Source: Stramonita haemastoma | Taxonomy: Eukaryota > Mollusca > Gastropoda > Neogastropoda > Muricidae | Direction: 5' to 3' | Length of the DNA stretch: 32,500 nucleotides | Assembly (NCBI GenBank): GCA_030674155.1 | Contig: CM060323.1 | Coordinates: 36,940,057 to 36,972,556 of the forward strand | Shown here: positions 1 to 10,711 of the stretch, in pieces | Numbering within the stretch: position 1 is the first letter of the stretch | How the letters are laid out: each line of letters starts with the position of its first letter | Translations under genes and position numbers: made by a program | Notes under the pieces: generated by a model | What the model saw: only the letters and a program-made list of their open reading frames with translations | What the model was told of the DNA's origin: nothing | Databases searched by the model: none

Positions 1-180
1 GAGCACCTTCTAGGCAAATGGGTTCAGCCACTTGAAGATGTCCTTACAGCAGACCCTGCAGTCTTGTGCCCTGTGCTTCACAGTGACAGGGCGTTAGGCA
101 CTGTCAGTGCTGCCTGGCAACTTAGCCTACTGTCTTCGGGGTCTCTGGGAAGGCTGGTGATATCGCCTGCCAGTGTCTGA
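1..180 (+). CDS. Candidate terminal coding exon of an upstream gene, 59 codons then TGA, product unknown
   Basis: The frame starting at base 1 is open for 59 codons and ends at TGA 178-180. The other two + frames close within about 35 bases. The predicted residues are rich in Leu/Val with two Trp and no low-complexity runs (for example GTVSAAWQLSLLSSGSLGRL), which looks more like a folded C-terminus than random DNA. I do not recognise the family. There is no start codon because the exon would begin left of the window. No AATAAA is seen before the SINE at 485. A chance opening of this length is not rare, so this is a modest-confidence call resting on composition only. Confidence 0.3.
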   Translation, partial: EHLLGKWVQPLEDVLTADPAVLCPVLHSDRALGTVSAAWQLSLLSSGSLGRLVISPASV

Positions 181-484
181 GCAAGCTGGAAGCTTGGCAT
201 GCACTTCTTAATGGAAAGATTTGCAAGAAAGCGTCGTTTTGTTTTTTCAGTACTGGTTTATATAGATGTTGTAAACTGAAAAACAGTGTGAAAATGTAAC
301 ATACCTTGCGCAAATTTAGTGAGTCATACTGATGTTTATTTCAGCAGATAACCCGCAATAATATGTCCTGAGGGTGTAAGGTTGGTTGGCAGCATCTGAT
401 GGATTTTGAGATATTTGTGCAGATCTGGGTCTCATTGTCCATGAATTGGCACTTTCAAAGCTAGCCACACTTATTTCCTACCTA
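181..484. other. Intergenic, no gene seen
   Basis: Ordinary unique-looking sequence of mixed composition. It could be 3' UTR of the candidate exon to its left. No splice-flanked open frame, tRNA or repeat was recognised. Confidence 0.5.
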
Positions 485-840
485 GGATCTATTTTATTTA
501 TTTATCATTCTTTTATATCGAGGATAATGGAATAAGCACTCATGTGCTTTTTTTATCCAGTCCCCATGTGTATGCAGTTTTGTAAATCTTGTCATCTGTT
601 CCCACCGGCACAAAATGGCCTACTCTTACGAAAAGCGGAACAGAATTTAACGTGTGCGCAAAATGTTCTGCGTGCGTTCGCACACGGGGCCTCGGTTTAT
701 AGTCTCATCCGAAGGACTTTTGGGGGGGAGTGGAGTCAGCATTGATGTTAACTCCAGAGGAAAAATCCTCTCGAAAGGGAATCGAACCCGGGTCGTCAAA
801 TTGCGAGCGCAATTTTCTGACCACTAGGCTATCCCGCCCC
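485..840 (-). mobile_element. SINE family A, near full length, tRNA-derived
   Basis: On the - strand the head (around 840) carries a pol III B-box-like GGGTTCGATTCCC, visible here as its complement near 780-795, and an A-box region, complement of tctgaccactaggctatc. The body contains a GATGAGACTATAAACCGAGG-type segment. The tail ends in a short A/T-rich simple repeat near 485-505. The same element recurs at 15236-15575, 26383-26690 and 29318-29572, and in pieces at 8722, 13413, 23820 and 28282. Confidence 0.85.
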
Positions 841-867
841 TATTTTGGATCTTCCTCCATATGTACG

Positions 868-1020
868 CCCCCCCCCCCCCCCTCACATTTGTTTCTACCT
901 TCAATCAGCTCCCCCATCTCCATCACCGTGCCTTAGTGTGTGTGTGGTGTGTGGTGTGTGTGGTGCGTGTGCGTGCTTGCGTGCGTGCGTGCGTGTTTTA
1001 TGCATGCGTGCGTGGCATGT
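868..1020. repeat. Poly(C)15 followed by TG/GTGC-rich low-complexity DNA
   Basis: A run of 15 C at 868-882 is followed from about 934 by (GT)n grading into (GCGT)n. Open frames here in several phases are repeat translations. Confidence 0.9.
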
Positions 1021-1240
1021 GCGTCTTGTCCGTCTGTCTGTGTCTATGTGTCGCTGTCCGTATCTACCTGTCTATCTTTCTTTATGCGCATAAGTGTGAG
1101 TTTGATCTCTCAACAAAGAGTTTTCAAACAGACTGGCATTCCGCTAAGAGCCATTCCACACAGCAAAGATTAAGTCAGTCAGACCCCAAGGGTCAGGTAA
1201 ACGTCAGATGACTGCCTGCCTGACGTACGGCCAACACTGG

Positions 1241-1264
1241 TCAGTCAGTCAGTCAGTCAGTCAG
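1241..1264. repeat. (TCAG)6 tetranucleotide microsatellite
   Basis: Six perfect TCAG units. Related imperfect copies (gtcagtcag) occur about 70 bases upstream. Confidence 0.95.
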
Positions 1265-1485
1265 CCGGCCACCACATATAATAACGTAACCCTTTTTCTT
1301 CACCAACTTTCAAAGGTTCAGGGCTCCAAGTTTGCCTTGTGTCAACAAACGCCAACACCACCACCACCACCACCCCTTTCCGAAGTGGACGTGAAGGCAA
1401 AGGGGAAATGAAAACATTGGTATAATGGGCAGGAGGAGAAGTGAAGTTCCCTACCTACCACTCCTCTCCATTATGGAACACTTGG

Positions 1486-1600
1486 TACTGGTAGAGTGGG
1501 AAGACTGCTGGACTTTGGGCCTCCGGTGTCTTGGAGTCTCAGGTTTGAATTTTTGCACTGCTTGGATGTGTTAAGGGTTTCGGCCTTTCAGCACCATCAA
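1486..1600 (+). mobile_element. Possible tRNA-derived SINE head (degenerate)
   Basis: A-box-like tggtagagtgggaagactg is followed about 50 bases later by B-box-like aggtttgaattt, the spacing of a tRNA pol III promoter. The body is not clearly shared with the other families in the window, so the 3' boundary is uncertain. Confidence 0.4.
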
Positions 1601-1740
1601 GACGGGTACATACCTGCCCGCGCCCCCCTCCCACCCACCCACCTCCCCCTCTACAACCACGACCAGTTATGGAGAGGGAAAAGGCCAGCTGGCGTAACAG
1701 AGTTTTCGTAAAAATTCTGGGTGGACTTGATCGCTTAAAG

Positions 1741-2330
1741 CTTCGACAGAAGAGAAGAGAGAGATGAGAAAGGGGAAAGGAAGATGAAAAATAAGATAAG
1801 AATGAACGAGAAGGAATGGCAGGTGGAATAGGGAAAAGAGAAGAGATTAGAAGAGGAGAAGCAAAATAAGAAGAAGGAGGAGGAACAACCCAAACAACAG
1901 AAACAAGTAGAAGAGAGAAAAGCCCCTAACACCAAACCTTCAGAAGGAGAAACAAGGAGAAGAAGAAGAAAAAAAAAGAAATATGGTGATAAAGAAGTAG
2001 AAGGGATGAAGTGAAAGATGATGATAGAGAATTGAGAAGAAGTGAAACTGAAGGAAAAACGAAGCAGAGTAATCAGGAAGAGAACTGATGTTAAGAAAAA
2101 GATGATGTGAGATGACATAACAAGATTATGAATCTATGTGGTGATGACGATATGAGATGAGAATTATGAGGAGGTTGAGATGAACAGAGATAGAAAAAAT
2201 AGAAGAAAAGAAGAACATCGGAAGAGAGAACAAACAGCAGAAACAGAACAGGAGATAAAAAAAGAAGACAACAACATGAACAGCACACCAACAACAACGA
2301 TAACAAAAACGAAAAAAACCAAGTGTTCGC
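1741..2330 (+). other. About 590-bp purine-rich (GA/AAG) block
   Basis: The + strand is overwhelmingly A and G with short irregular units (gaagag, aggaga, gaagaag). The Lys/Glu- or Phe/Ser-rich open frames on the two strands follow from the composition. No domain was recognised. Such blocks often grow from degenerate GA/GAA microsatellites. Confidence 0.7.
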
Positions 2331-2639
2331 CTTCACCACCTTCACTTGATCAAACACTTCACTCTGTAATAACCCACTTGGCCTCAATCGACACCCCCCC
2401 TGGTGTTTGTTTTGTTGTCCTTATTTTTCCTCCTACTCTCCTCCACTGACCTCATTCTTTACCGCTGTTATCACTGCACTCCCTTGCTCTTCATGGAAGG
2501 TTTCAACTGGTCACCTCCCGCCATCTTTGACATAGTGTGGGGTTGATTGTTTTCTTGCTTTTTGCTTTGTTTGTTTGCAGATTTCCTCCCTCCGCCCTTA
2601 TTTTTTTACGTCTTTCTAATTACTTTGCTCAGTCAGTCT

Positions 2640-2850
2640 TCCTGACCTCTCTTCTCTCCTCCTTCTCTCTCTCTCATCTTCTCTCTCTCTCTCTCTCTCT
2701 CTCTTCTATCTCTCTCCTCTCGTCTCTCTCTCTCTCTCTCTCTCTCTCTTTGTCTCTGTCTTCTTCTCTGTCTCTTTGTCCTGTCTCTCTTCTCTTCTCT
2801 CTGTCTCTCCTCTCCCCCCCCCCCCCTCTCTCTCTCTCTCTCCCCTTTCC
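2640..2850. repeat. (CT)n with poly(C) interruption
   Basis: Interrupted pyrimidine tract of CT units with a run of C around 2814-2826. Arg/Glu or Ser/Leu repeat frames are artefacts of it. Confidence 0.95.
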
Positions 2851-3214
2851 ATATTCTTTGCCATGATTGAGATGGTTCCATGGTAAATTTATATATTATA
2901 CAATGTTGAGCCGGTTTCATGGCTTTTCCATACCACAGCTTTTTTCCAGGGCCAGGAAATCGACCTTATATTAGGAGGTGGTAACACTGAAGTCATGGTT
3001 ACCATGACTGTGTCTACGTCCCAGCCCTTCTCAACGTTGTCATGGAGGCTGCTTTCTGGCCCCTTAGCAATTCCTTCCATAAATCCAGACTTCAGTGCCT
3101 TCCAGATGTTCAGGGCCGTGGTTTATGGAGTGTTAGGGGTAGTTCTCTTTCGTCGCTGCGAACATGGCCATTTCTGCCTGTAGCCCTCCCCTTAAAATCA
3201 TGTCCACACATAAA

Positions 3215-3216
<2 letters not shown>
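2851..3216. other. Unique-looking intergenic spacer
   Basis: No recognisable coding exon, tRNA or repeat. Short open frames on both strands have no family features. Confidence 0.4.
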
Positions 3217-3258
<42 letters not shown>

Positions 3259-3259
3259 C

Positions 3260-3316
<57 letters not shown>
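3217..3316. repeat. (CT)n microsatellite, about 100 bp
   Basis: Near-pure TC repeat with two CCTCTC interruptions around 3253-3271. It is followed directly by gtgtgtgtgcgcgcgcg, an alternating purine/pyrimidine stretch. Confidence 0.97.
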
Positions 3317-3319
<3 letters not shown>

Positions 3320-3924
3320 GGGTGTGTGTGCGCGCGCGACATGTATGTGCACATGTAAAGTATTGATCTTGTATGGTACTGTAAGCTCTGTGATGACATG
3401 TTTGCTATATATCTTTTATCCTGTGATCTTGAATCATTTGCTTCTAGCCTACATTAACTTTTGAGGGGGAGGGGGAGATACATCAAAGTATTCGTGTTTA
3501 TATTTGCACTGTGCTGTTCCAGAGACCAGCACCCAGACCATCACTTCAGTCTCACGAATGTGGGAAAGTGACACACTTTTCGCACATGACTCGAACTGAG
3601 TGACCTGTCGCTTCTTAGACTGATGTATGACCACCAGTTTGTAGTGTTGTATATCAGAAATGTGGAGAAACCAGACCTGTGGGGCCACAGATTGGAAGGG
3701 AGGGGGGGGGGGGGCAAGATAAGGAAGGGGCAGGGCTTGGAGTGAAAGTCCTTAGGGTTTGAAATGAAGTCGTAAATTTCTGTTATCAGGGGACACAGCA
3801 CGTTCGTTGAGCTGTGAGAGAGTGTAGCACCAAGGACTGTGTCTGGCTACAGGGCAAACTTCAGGACAACTGCCCAAACTTTCTGAATGTGCATGGTAGA
3901 TAGCATTATATTAGCGTACATCGT
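3317..3924. other. Intergenic spacer with a G13 run
   Basis: No supported gene. A run of 13 G lies at 3702-3714. The remainder is unremarkable. Confidence 0.4.
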
Positions 3925-4260
3925 GGTGGGTGGGTGGGTGATGGTAGTGGTGGTGATTGGGATGTTGGTACCTGTAGAGTAGTGATAGTAGCAGTTGTGG
4001 TGAGGGTGGCGATGGTAGGAGTAGAAGTATTGGTAGTAGTAGTGGTGGTGATAATGGAGTGGGAGAAGTAGGAGTAAAAGTGGCGGTAGAAGTGGCGGTG
4101 ATGGTAGTGTGGTGGGTGATAGCTGTTGTGGTAGTGGAAGTACTGGTAATGGTAGTGATGGTAGTCGTAGTAGTGTTGGTGGTGGTATTAGTGGTGGTGG
4201 TGGAGTTGGTAGTAGTGATGCTAGTGGAGATGGTGGTAGTGGTGAAGGGGTGAGTGGGGA
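3925..4260. repeat. Degenerate GGT/GAT/AGT trinucleotide-like minisatellite, about 335 bp
   Basis: The + strand contains almost no C and is built of ggt, gat, agt and gta words in changing order. Frames on both strands read as Val/Gly/Ser or Thr/His/Tyr runs, the mark of a decayed trinucleotide array and not a protein. Confidence 0.85.
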
Positions 4261-4788
4261 AGAGATGATGGTGTGGCTCTGTTTGCATGTGGGATGGGCA
4301 ATGGAATTGGGAATTTGAAACAACGTGTATTTCAGTATATGCGTGTGCGTGCGTGTATGCGCGCGCGCCGTGCTCTTACACCCATGCCCCTATGTGTGCG
4401 TGCGCGTGCAAGCTTGCATGTATGCGTGAATGTTTGTACACATGTATGCGGCTGACAAGCTTAGCAGTCCATATACCAAACATTTCCTATCCCAGCACTA
4501 AAGAATATAGAATCTGAAAGGCAAAACTTGGCTATAATCTTTGAGAGACAAAAAAGAAAAGCAAGGAAAAGGGCTTTGCTATCATGGCTCACAGCAGATG
4601 GAATATATAGCAGTTGATGGGCAGGGCGTGCAGACTGAATGGAAGTCCAGGGGAAAAGTTATGGCATGGTGACAGCTGACATAGAAAACCTTTTTCAGGT
4701 CTACTACTGGCCAGTAATACAGTACTGTTATGCTGCTACCTTAGTGCTTCTCTTTGACCCCTTTGCCCTGTCGTCTCCCCACCCCTAG
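4261..4788. other. Intergenic spacer
   Basis: Short GTGCGCGC alternating stretches near 4340-4440, otherwise nothing recognised. Confidence 0.4.
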
Positions 4789-4900
4789 TGTGTGTGTGTG
4801 TGTGTGGTGTGGGTGTGTGGGTTGGTGTGTGTGTGTGTGTGTGTGTGTGGTGTTGTGGTGTGTGTGTGGTGTTGTGTGTGTGTGTGTGTGTGTGTGTGAG
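4789..4900. repeat. Interrupted (TG)n microsatellite
   Basis: TG units broken by GTGGTG and GTTGTGG interruptions. It faces a (CA)n tract at 5012-5083 on the same strand. Confidence 0.95.
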
Positions 4901-5010
4901 TGAGGTGTGTGATGGTAAAAGTAGTGTGGAGGAGGGGAAGACAGAGAGCATGCTTAGGGAATGCACATGGTTATGGAGGCTCGGTTTTTTTTCACAGAAT
5001 CATTGACACT

Positions 5011-5011
<1 letters not shown>

Positions 5012-5066
<55 letters not shown>

Positions 5067-5083
5067 ACACACACACACACACA
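5012..5083. repeat. (AC)n microsatellite
   Basis: About 36 AC units with a single CACC interruption near 5065. Confidence 0.97.
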
Positions 5084-6190
5084 ACCTTTCTTGATATTCC
5101 TCTGTTTCTCACTCCAACAGAAATAAATAAATAGTTTTAAAAATATATATATTATTTATCATTATACAAAGAAAGAAAATGAAAAAGAACAAAATGATGT
5201 GAATAAATAATATAGTTTATGTAATGTAGAGTAGAATAAAAATAGAAAGTGGGGAAAGTAAATTGCTTTCCTCCATAAAATCCTCAGAGAATGCAGACTC
5301 AAAACAGTGTGGACGTGTGAAGTGGTGAAACCCTAATTTGCCTTTTGGCATCTGAAAGGCGGCTGTATGAGCTAAAGTGCTTCTTTTCTCATGTCGCCAC
5401 TACCTGAGCAGTCCACTTTCCATGGCGATCAATGCACTCTCTAGATTTTGCTGCTGCCATTGTGTTTCAGTCCTTACCACACGGGATGTGGCCATTGTAA
5501 CAAAAGAAGGAATCGAGGTAAAGAAGGGAAAAAAAAGAAAGGAGAAAAGTGAAAAAAAAGAAAGGGAGGATAAAGGAAGGAGAGGGAGGAACGAAGCAAG
5601 GATGGAGAAAGGATGTAAGCACTGACTTGCCTTTTAAGCTGTATGTGTGGATCAATAAAAGTAGAGGACAAGAGAGAGGAGTGATGAAAGGATAGGAAAA
5701 AGATCCGAAAGTAAGGTTGGAACTGAGAGAGGGAAACAGACAGTTAAGTTTTGGATTCTTTATTTGTTTAAGCAAAACCTGAATTTCATTTTCTCTGAAT
5801 AAAACAAATATTTTGATTTGACTCGAAACCCCAGATCACTCTCATAAAGTCAGTATTTTTGTTCATTCCCCGGCTAGAACGCCCAGGTTCACAAGTAGTG
5901 GGACTTTTGAGAATGCAACCGTCCCCCCCCCCCCCTCCACCCCCAACCATTAGGGTTGTCACATATTAAGTCAGTATAAAACACACTTTAATCAATAAGT
6001 TCCTCAGTATTTTTTTTGCAGATCATCTTTGAGCCAGCTGGAAACTTTTAGAGTGTGCTAAGTTCTTGGGTTTTATTAATGTACCGATTAAAAGAAAAAA
6101 GATTCAGAAAAAAAAAAGAGGAGAGTGACCCACCATTCCAGGTTTATCGTTCAAACATTAAACAGCCTGGTTGACGACCGCTTATAGCAA
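5084..6190. other. Intergenic, AT-rich then purine-rich, no gene
   Basis: The AT-rich part (5110-5260) contains several aataaa/aataat words. A GA/AAG-rich block lies at about 5510-5720, and a C run near 5922-5934. Open frames in this stretch follow the composition. No exon or SINE was recognised. Confidence 0.5.
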
Positions 6191-6193
6191 CAG

Positions 6194-6223
6194 CTACACA
6201 CACACACACATAACACACACACA

Positions 6224-6290
<67 letters not shown>

Positions 6291-6305
6291 ACACACACAC
6301 ACACA
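6194..6305. repeat. (CA)n microsatellite, interrupted
   Basis: About 110 bp of CA units with TAACA and CACCACA interruptions. Confidence 0.97.
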
Positions 6306-6429
6306 GAGGACTTAGGACTAGTCTATGGCCTGAGGTCAGCCCACTGTCAACAGACTTCCCACTGACTGAACAGAAAGATTAAAAGACCGGCAGAAATCAA
6401 AATAAAGGCAGAAGTTGAACTTAACGATC

Positions 6430-6435
6430 GCCGGC

Positions 6436-6533
<98 letters not shown>

Positions 6534-6625
6534 CTCAATGTCTGCATATGAAATATTTTGCTAGCTACTGACTTTGAGGCTAAATGGGAGGACTAAAACA
6601 AGGCAAGAAAGGGGGAGGAGGAGGA

Positions 6626-6701
<76 letters not shown>

Positions 6702-6805
6702 TCTTCATAGGAAGTATTTTGCGTGCGCTTCACTACATCTGCTGCAGGCTAAATGGGGAGGAACTAAAACAAGGCGAGAGAGAGAGAGGGGGGAGACAGA
6801 GAGAT
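6430..6805. repeat. Tandem duplication of a unit ending in (GA)n
   Basis: Three (GA)n tracts (6439-6529, 6629-6698, about 6775-6800) are separated by two related spacers. Each spacer holds aatgtctKcata..., tattttgcK and ggctaaatggg..aggactaaaacaaggc in the same order just before the next GA tract. This indicates duplication of a unit of roughly 170-190 bp. Confidence 0.8.
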
Positions 6806-7245
6806 TGAAATGCAGCTGTTTGTTAACAGGTAAATGTGAAAGCAGAAACAACACTAGCGGGCGTATTTGGTCACTCTTTCATGATCAAGATCACTCTGAT
6901 ACTTTTGTGTTTATGTTGGTTTGGGGTTTGTTTTTTTGGTTTGTTTCTTTGTGGGGGTTTGTTTCTTAGTTTGTTTTTTAAGGACCCCACTCCTCTCTCA
7001 GACTGGTTGAAGTAATTCAGATTTATGGCACGATATCGCTGTTCCTGTGTTTTTTCTCTGTATGTTCCTCTTACTAGTTCTATTCGTACGTGGTGATCCA
7101 AATGGAAATGAGTTCGTGTACCATGAAACACTGTTGCTGACAGGGGGAGAGTAGGCGTGCACATGTAGACATATGAGTGCGGGTTTACAACTGGTTCGAT
7201 GTGTATGTGTATGTGAAGTACTGTTGTTGTCCTTTTCCGTTGCTT
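6806..7245. other. Intergenic spacer
   Basis: T/G-rich around 6900-6980 (ggtttgtttttttggtttg). No supported gene. Confidence 0.4.
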
Positions 7246-7318
7246 CACACACACACACACAACACACACACACACACCACCACACACACACACACACTCA
7301 CACCCCACCCCTCCACCC
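7246..7318. repeat. (CA)n microsatellite, interrupted
   Basis: CA units with AACA and CACCACC interruptions. Confidence 0.95.
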
Positions 7319-8224
7319 CTACTTTATCTTCTTTTTTTGTATGTATTGTATCCTAAGGCCTATGTACTAGTAAACTATTCCAGAGTTATAGTGTTTCTCT
7401 TACTTTATCTCAGCACCGGGACGCAATGAAGATGTAGCAGAAGCAGTTTTTTTTTTCTTACAGTTGCTCATTAGAACTGCTTGATGTTTATCTGTGATCT
7501 GTGGACCATTAGCGATGATTGGAGTTTGTATTCTGCACATCTACCTTGATTATAGACGTAGTTTGTTAAAAAAAAAAATAATAAGAAAAGAACTTTTCAA
7601 ATTAAAAAGAAAACTAATGGTTCAGTGGAAAGATATACCAAATAGGAGTGGCCCGATAACTGATAAACAAATCAGTGCAAATCAAACCATTATTCCACAC
7701 CAACCACCCCCCCCATGGTGCGCACAAAGATGACAGATATAGCAACGTTTTGCCCGAAAAAGAGCGTTGCGTGGCCCATTTAGCTGCGAATTTGTTCATG
7801 CATTGCTGAGTCCGATAATAACTCAAATTATGATCCCCCTTAATGATATCAACATGACTTCATGGTGACTTTCAGAACAGCTATCATTAAACATCGAGAA
7901 AAGGGTCCTAGGTAGGAAGAGTTTTTTGGGGGGAGGGATGTTTTTATTTGTTTTGTTTGGTTGGGTTGTTTGTGTTTTGTTGTTGTTGTTGTTTTTTTTT
8001 TGGGGGGCGTTGTTGTTGTTTGGAATTGTGCGTGTGCACGTGCATGCGTGTGTGTGTGTGTGGGGGGGGGGGTTGTTGTAGTTGTTGTTGATGGGGTTTG
8101 TTTTTGTTTTGTTTTTTTATATGGTTGCTTTCTTGGTGGGGGATATGCCAGAAGGGAACGAAAATCAGTCTTGGTGGTGGGATTTTATTGGGGTTGGGTT
8201 TTTTTGTTTTTGTTTTTCTTTTTT
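7319..8224. other. Intergenic, with a G/T-only block at 7921-8224
   Basis: 7319-7920 shows no supported gene. From 7921 the + strand is almost wholly G and T, with ttgttgttg words and a run of ten G near 8063-8072. The long open frame rich in Val/Phe/Gly through it is compositional. Confidence 0.5.
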
Positions 8225-8592
8225 TTCGTTTCTCAGCTAGAGCTCCGAGGTTTACCAATGGTGATATTTTGCGTATGCGACCGTTTTTGCCCACCATGAA
8301 GGTAGCCGCATTCCAACATCGGGAATGAATGCTGGGTATGTTAGTATTTCCGTAACTCATCGAACGCAGACATTTACGGGATCTCTGATATGCATGATTG
8401 ATCTTTGGCATATGATTATACACAAAAGGAATTAAGGCACTGGCGGGTCTCCACTTGAAGTTGACCTGGGAGATCGTAAAAATCCCCACTCTTAATTAAT
8501 TCACCAAACACCGCCGGGATTAAAACATGCGACTTCATGAACCTATGGGATCGAAGTAAAACGGTCTTAACCATCCGGCTATAGCGTTGTCG
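8225..8592 (-). mobile_element. SINE family B, near full length, class-II-tRNA-like head
   Basis: Head on the - strand near 8590, with A box of the type TAGCCGRRTGGTTAAGACCG. The body shares words with 10918-11275 across its whole length: gagattttgcgtatg, ccaccatgaa, cgggatct, aatccccactcttaatt and acttcat. The TRGCCGAGTGGTTAAG start and the long arm are typical of Ser/Leu tRNAs. Confidence 0.85.
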
Positions 8593-8700
8593 GTGGTGGG
8601 TTAAAAAAAACTGAATGCATTTAAACTGTTTGGAGCGGCAGGTGTACTTTTTTATGATTGGAAGTGGTTTTGTATTGGCCCGGAATGGTGTGTGTGTGGT

Positions 8701-8719
8701 GGGGGGGGGGGGGGGGGGG
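8701..8719. repeat. Poly(G)19
   Basis: Uninterrupted run of 19 G after a short TG stretch, immediately beside the 3' end of a SINE A copy. Confidence 0.97.
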
Positions 8720-8721
8720 TA

Positions 8722-8965
8722 TTTCGAGGATACTGGAATAAGTACTCATGTGCTTTTTTACTTACAGTCCCCCTGTGTATGTAGTTTTGTCAATTTTATC
8801 ATCAGTTCTCTCCGGCACAATGGCCTACTCTTTCGAAAAGCGGAACGGTTTTAACGTGTGCGCAAGATGTTCTGCATATGTACGGTATATGGCTACCTTA
8901 ATGGTGGGCAAAGACAGTCGTGTATGCAAAAATCTCTTCATTTGGTAAATCTTGGAGATCTAGCT
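8722..8965. mobile_element. SINE A fragment (-) joined to SINE B fragment (+)
   Basis: 8722-8880 matches the 3' half of family A read on the - strand (ggaataagtactcatgtgc, ccggcacaatggcctactc, aacgtgtgcgcaagatgttc). 8886-8965 matches the 3' end of family B on the + strand (ggctaccttaatggtgggca, then gagatctagctga). The two join within about 10 bases. Confidence 0.75.
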
Positions 8966-9300
8966 GATGAACGATGAATAATAACAAAAAAAATAATAAG
9001 ATTTTTAAAAATTTCAGCTGAGTGGATGGCAAACTGAATGAGAGACTGACCGAAAATGAAAAAAGTGACGTATGCTCCTTTTTCAGAGAAGGAAAAATAC
9101 CGAGAGAAACTACAGTGAATAATCAACGAGACTGCTTGCTCATTCTGTTTTTCTGTAAACAAAGTAATATTTTTTTCATCCAGTGATTGATAAAAGAAAC
9201 ATCAATTTGAAAAAAAAAATCAAGTTAAAGTCTGATTCGAAGTACTTGGCAGGGAGAAGGGAGGACTAGCAAAAAAAGAGAGGTTGGTGAAGTCAGTCTA
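8966..9300. other. A/T-rich spacer
   Basis: Several poly(A) runs. No gene or recognised repeat. Confidence 0.4.
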
Positions 9301-9468
9301 TATATTTTGATCAGCTGATTGCTATGAATGGATAGATGGATGAGTTGCTAGATGGATGGGTAACTGGAGGAATGGACGGGTTGTTGTTTGATTCATTCAG
9401 TCATTTATATATTTCTATGATTGATTGAGTGCTTTATAGCATATTCCCTCATTCATTAATTAGTTGGC

Positions 9469-9500
<32 letters not shown>

Positions 9501-9665
9501 CGATCCATCCATCCATTGCTTTAGTGATTGCTTTGTTGGATAGGTGAATGGATAGGTGGAAGGAAGGATCGATTGATCGATGAACATAGCACGTGTGTGA
9601 GTGAGCTACTGACAAACTGATGGCAGAGGGGTGATTGATTTCTCGATCAAAGGATCGATGGTTAC
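9301..9665. repeat. GATT/GGAT tetranucleotide-rich block
   Basis: A near-perfect (GATT)8 lies at about 9470-9501, flanked by degenerate GATG, GGAT and GATC words over about 350 bp. Confidence 0.8.
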
Positions 9666-9967
9666 ATCTCACACACGTCCCCCCCCCCCTTTACCCTTTG
9701 TACAAGGCAAACGATTCCTACCCTACCATTTCTTTTCACACAAGATTCGTCCTTCTCCCTTTTCAAAGCTTTTTGTCAGACGTGATTACAGAAACGGCCG
9801 AGGCTTTGTGTTTCCTCAATGGGCCTCAATATGGCTTGACGTTTGACTTGGCCTGGTAGAGTCTTTTTCTGTGCTTTAGATACCTCTGATATAGGAGGGG
9901 AGGGGGAGTTGTGAGTGCATTTTCTGTCACCAGTATCGTATATCTGTGACTGTTGTCTAAGAGGTAG

Positions 9968-9969
<2 letters not shown>
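9666..9969. other. Intergenic spacer
   Basis: A C10 run is present near 9680-9689. No supported gene. Confidence 0.4.

Positions 9970-10054
<85 letters not shown>
9970..10054. repeat. (GT)n microsatellite
   Basis: About 42 GT units with one GTGGTG interruption at 10014-10019. Confidence 0.97.
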
Positions 10055-10056
<2 letters not shown>

Positions 10057-10415
10057 CCCACACACGTTTACTATCGCCAGCTCATGTTGAAAACTTTTCC
10101 TGGAGTTTTCTCTTTTCTATTACTCTCTTTTATTTCTTTTATTTCTTTTCTTGCTTTTCTTGCTTTTTTATCACTTTTTTTTATTATTCATTCTGTATTT
10201 TGTGTAAAATATCTTCTTTTTACATTGCAGAGGTTAATAAACGTAAGTGCAATTTTTAAAAAAAGAGATAAAGTCTGATGCAAGGTACTCAGTAGGCTAG
10301 AGTGGTGACACAGAGAAAGGAGAACCAAGGAAGAGAGAGAAAGGAGAACCAAGGAAGAGAGACTGGTAGTCATTCTACAACTCCAGTGAACAGAACGTAG
10401 AAACATAGAAGAGAA

Positions 10416-10416
<1 letters not shown>
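10055..10416. other. Intergenic spacer with a short direct repeat
   Basis: A T-rich block (tttcttttatttcttttcttgc) is followed by two copies of aaaggagaaccaaggaagaga at about 10316-10358. No gene. Confidence 0.5.

Positions 10417-10510
<94 letters not shown>
10417..10510. repeat. Perfect (GT)47 microsatellite
   Basis: Uninterrupted TG repeat of about 94 bp, one of the longest perfect tracts in the window. Confidence 0.98.
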
Positions 10511-10513
<3 letters not shown>

Positions 10514-10627
10514 TTAAAATCTGTTAATTTTTGTTTGTGAACTGTAGCATGCGTGTAAGTGTTTCGAATCCAAGCGTTTTGATTTATTTGCTTTACAAAA
10601 TTCAGCACTATAAAAAAAATACATTTA

Positions 10628-10711
10628 TTGTTATTATTATCATTATTATTATCATTATTATTATTATCATCATCATTATTATCATCATCATTATTATCAT
10701 CATCATCATCA
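10628..10711. repeat. (ATT/ATC)n trinucleotide repeat
   Basis: Mixed TTA and TCA units. Frames read as poly-Ile on the + strand. Confidence 0.95.

Noticed and set aside
3110..3400. Long Arg/Glu and Ser/Leu repeat proteins on both strands
   Set aside because: Direct translations of (GA/CT)n. The same kind occurs at 6347-6808, 15539-15936 and 28698-28967. No non-repeat domain is attached.
9776..10065. His/Thr and Cys/Val repeat proteins
   Set aside because: Direct translations of (CA/TG)n. The same holds at 4736-5094, 6171-6365, 10375-10608, 11665-11946, 12675-13033, 14506-14923, 17083-17446 and 28031-28349.
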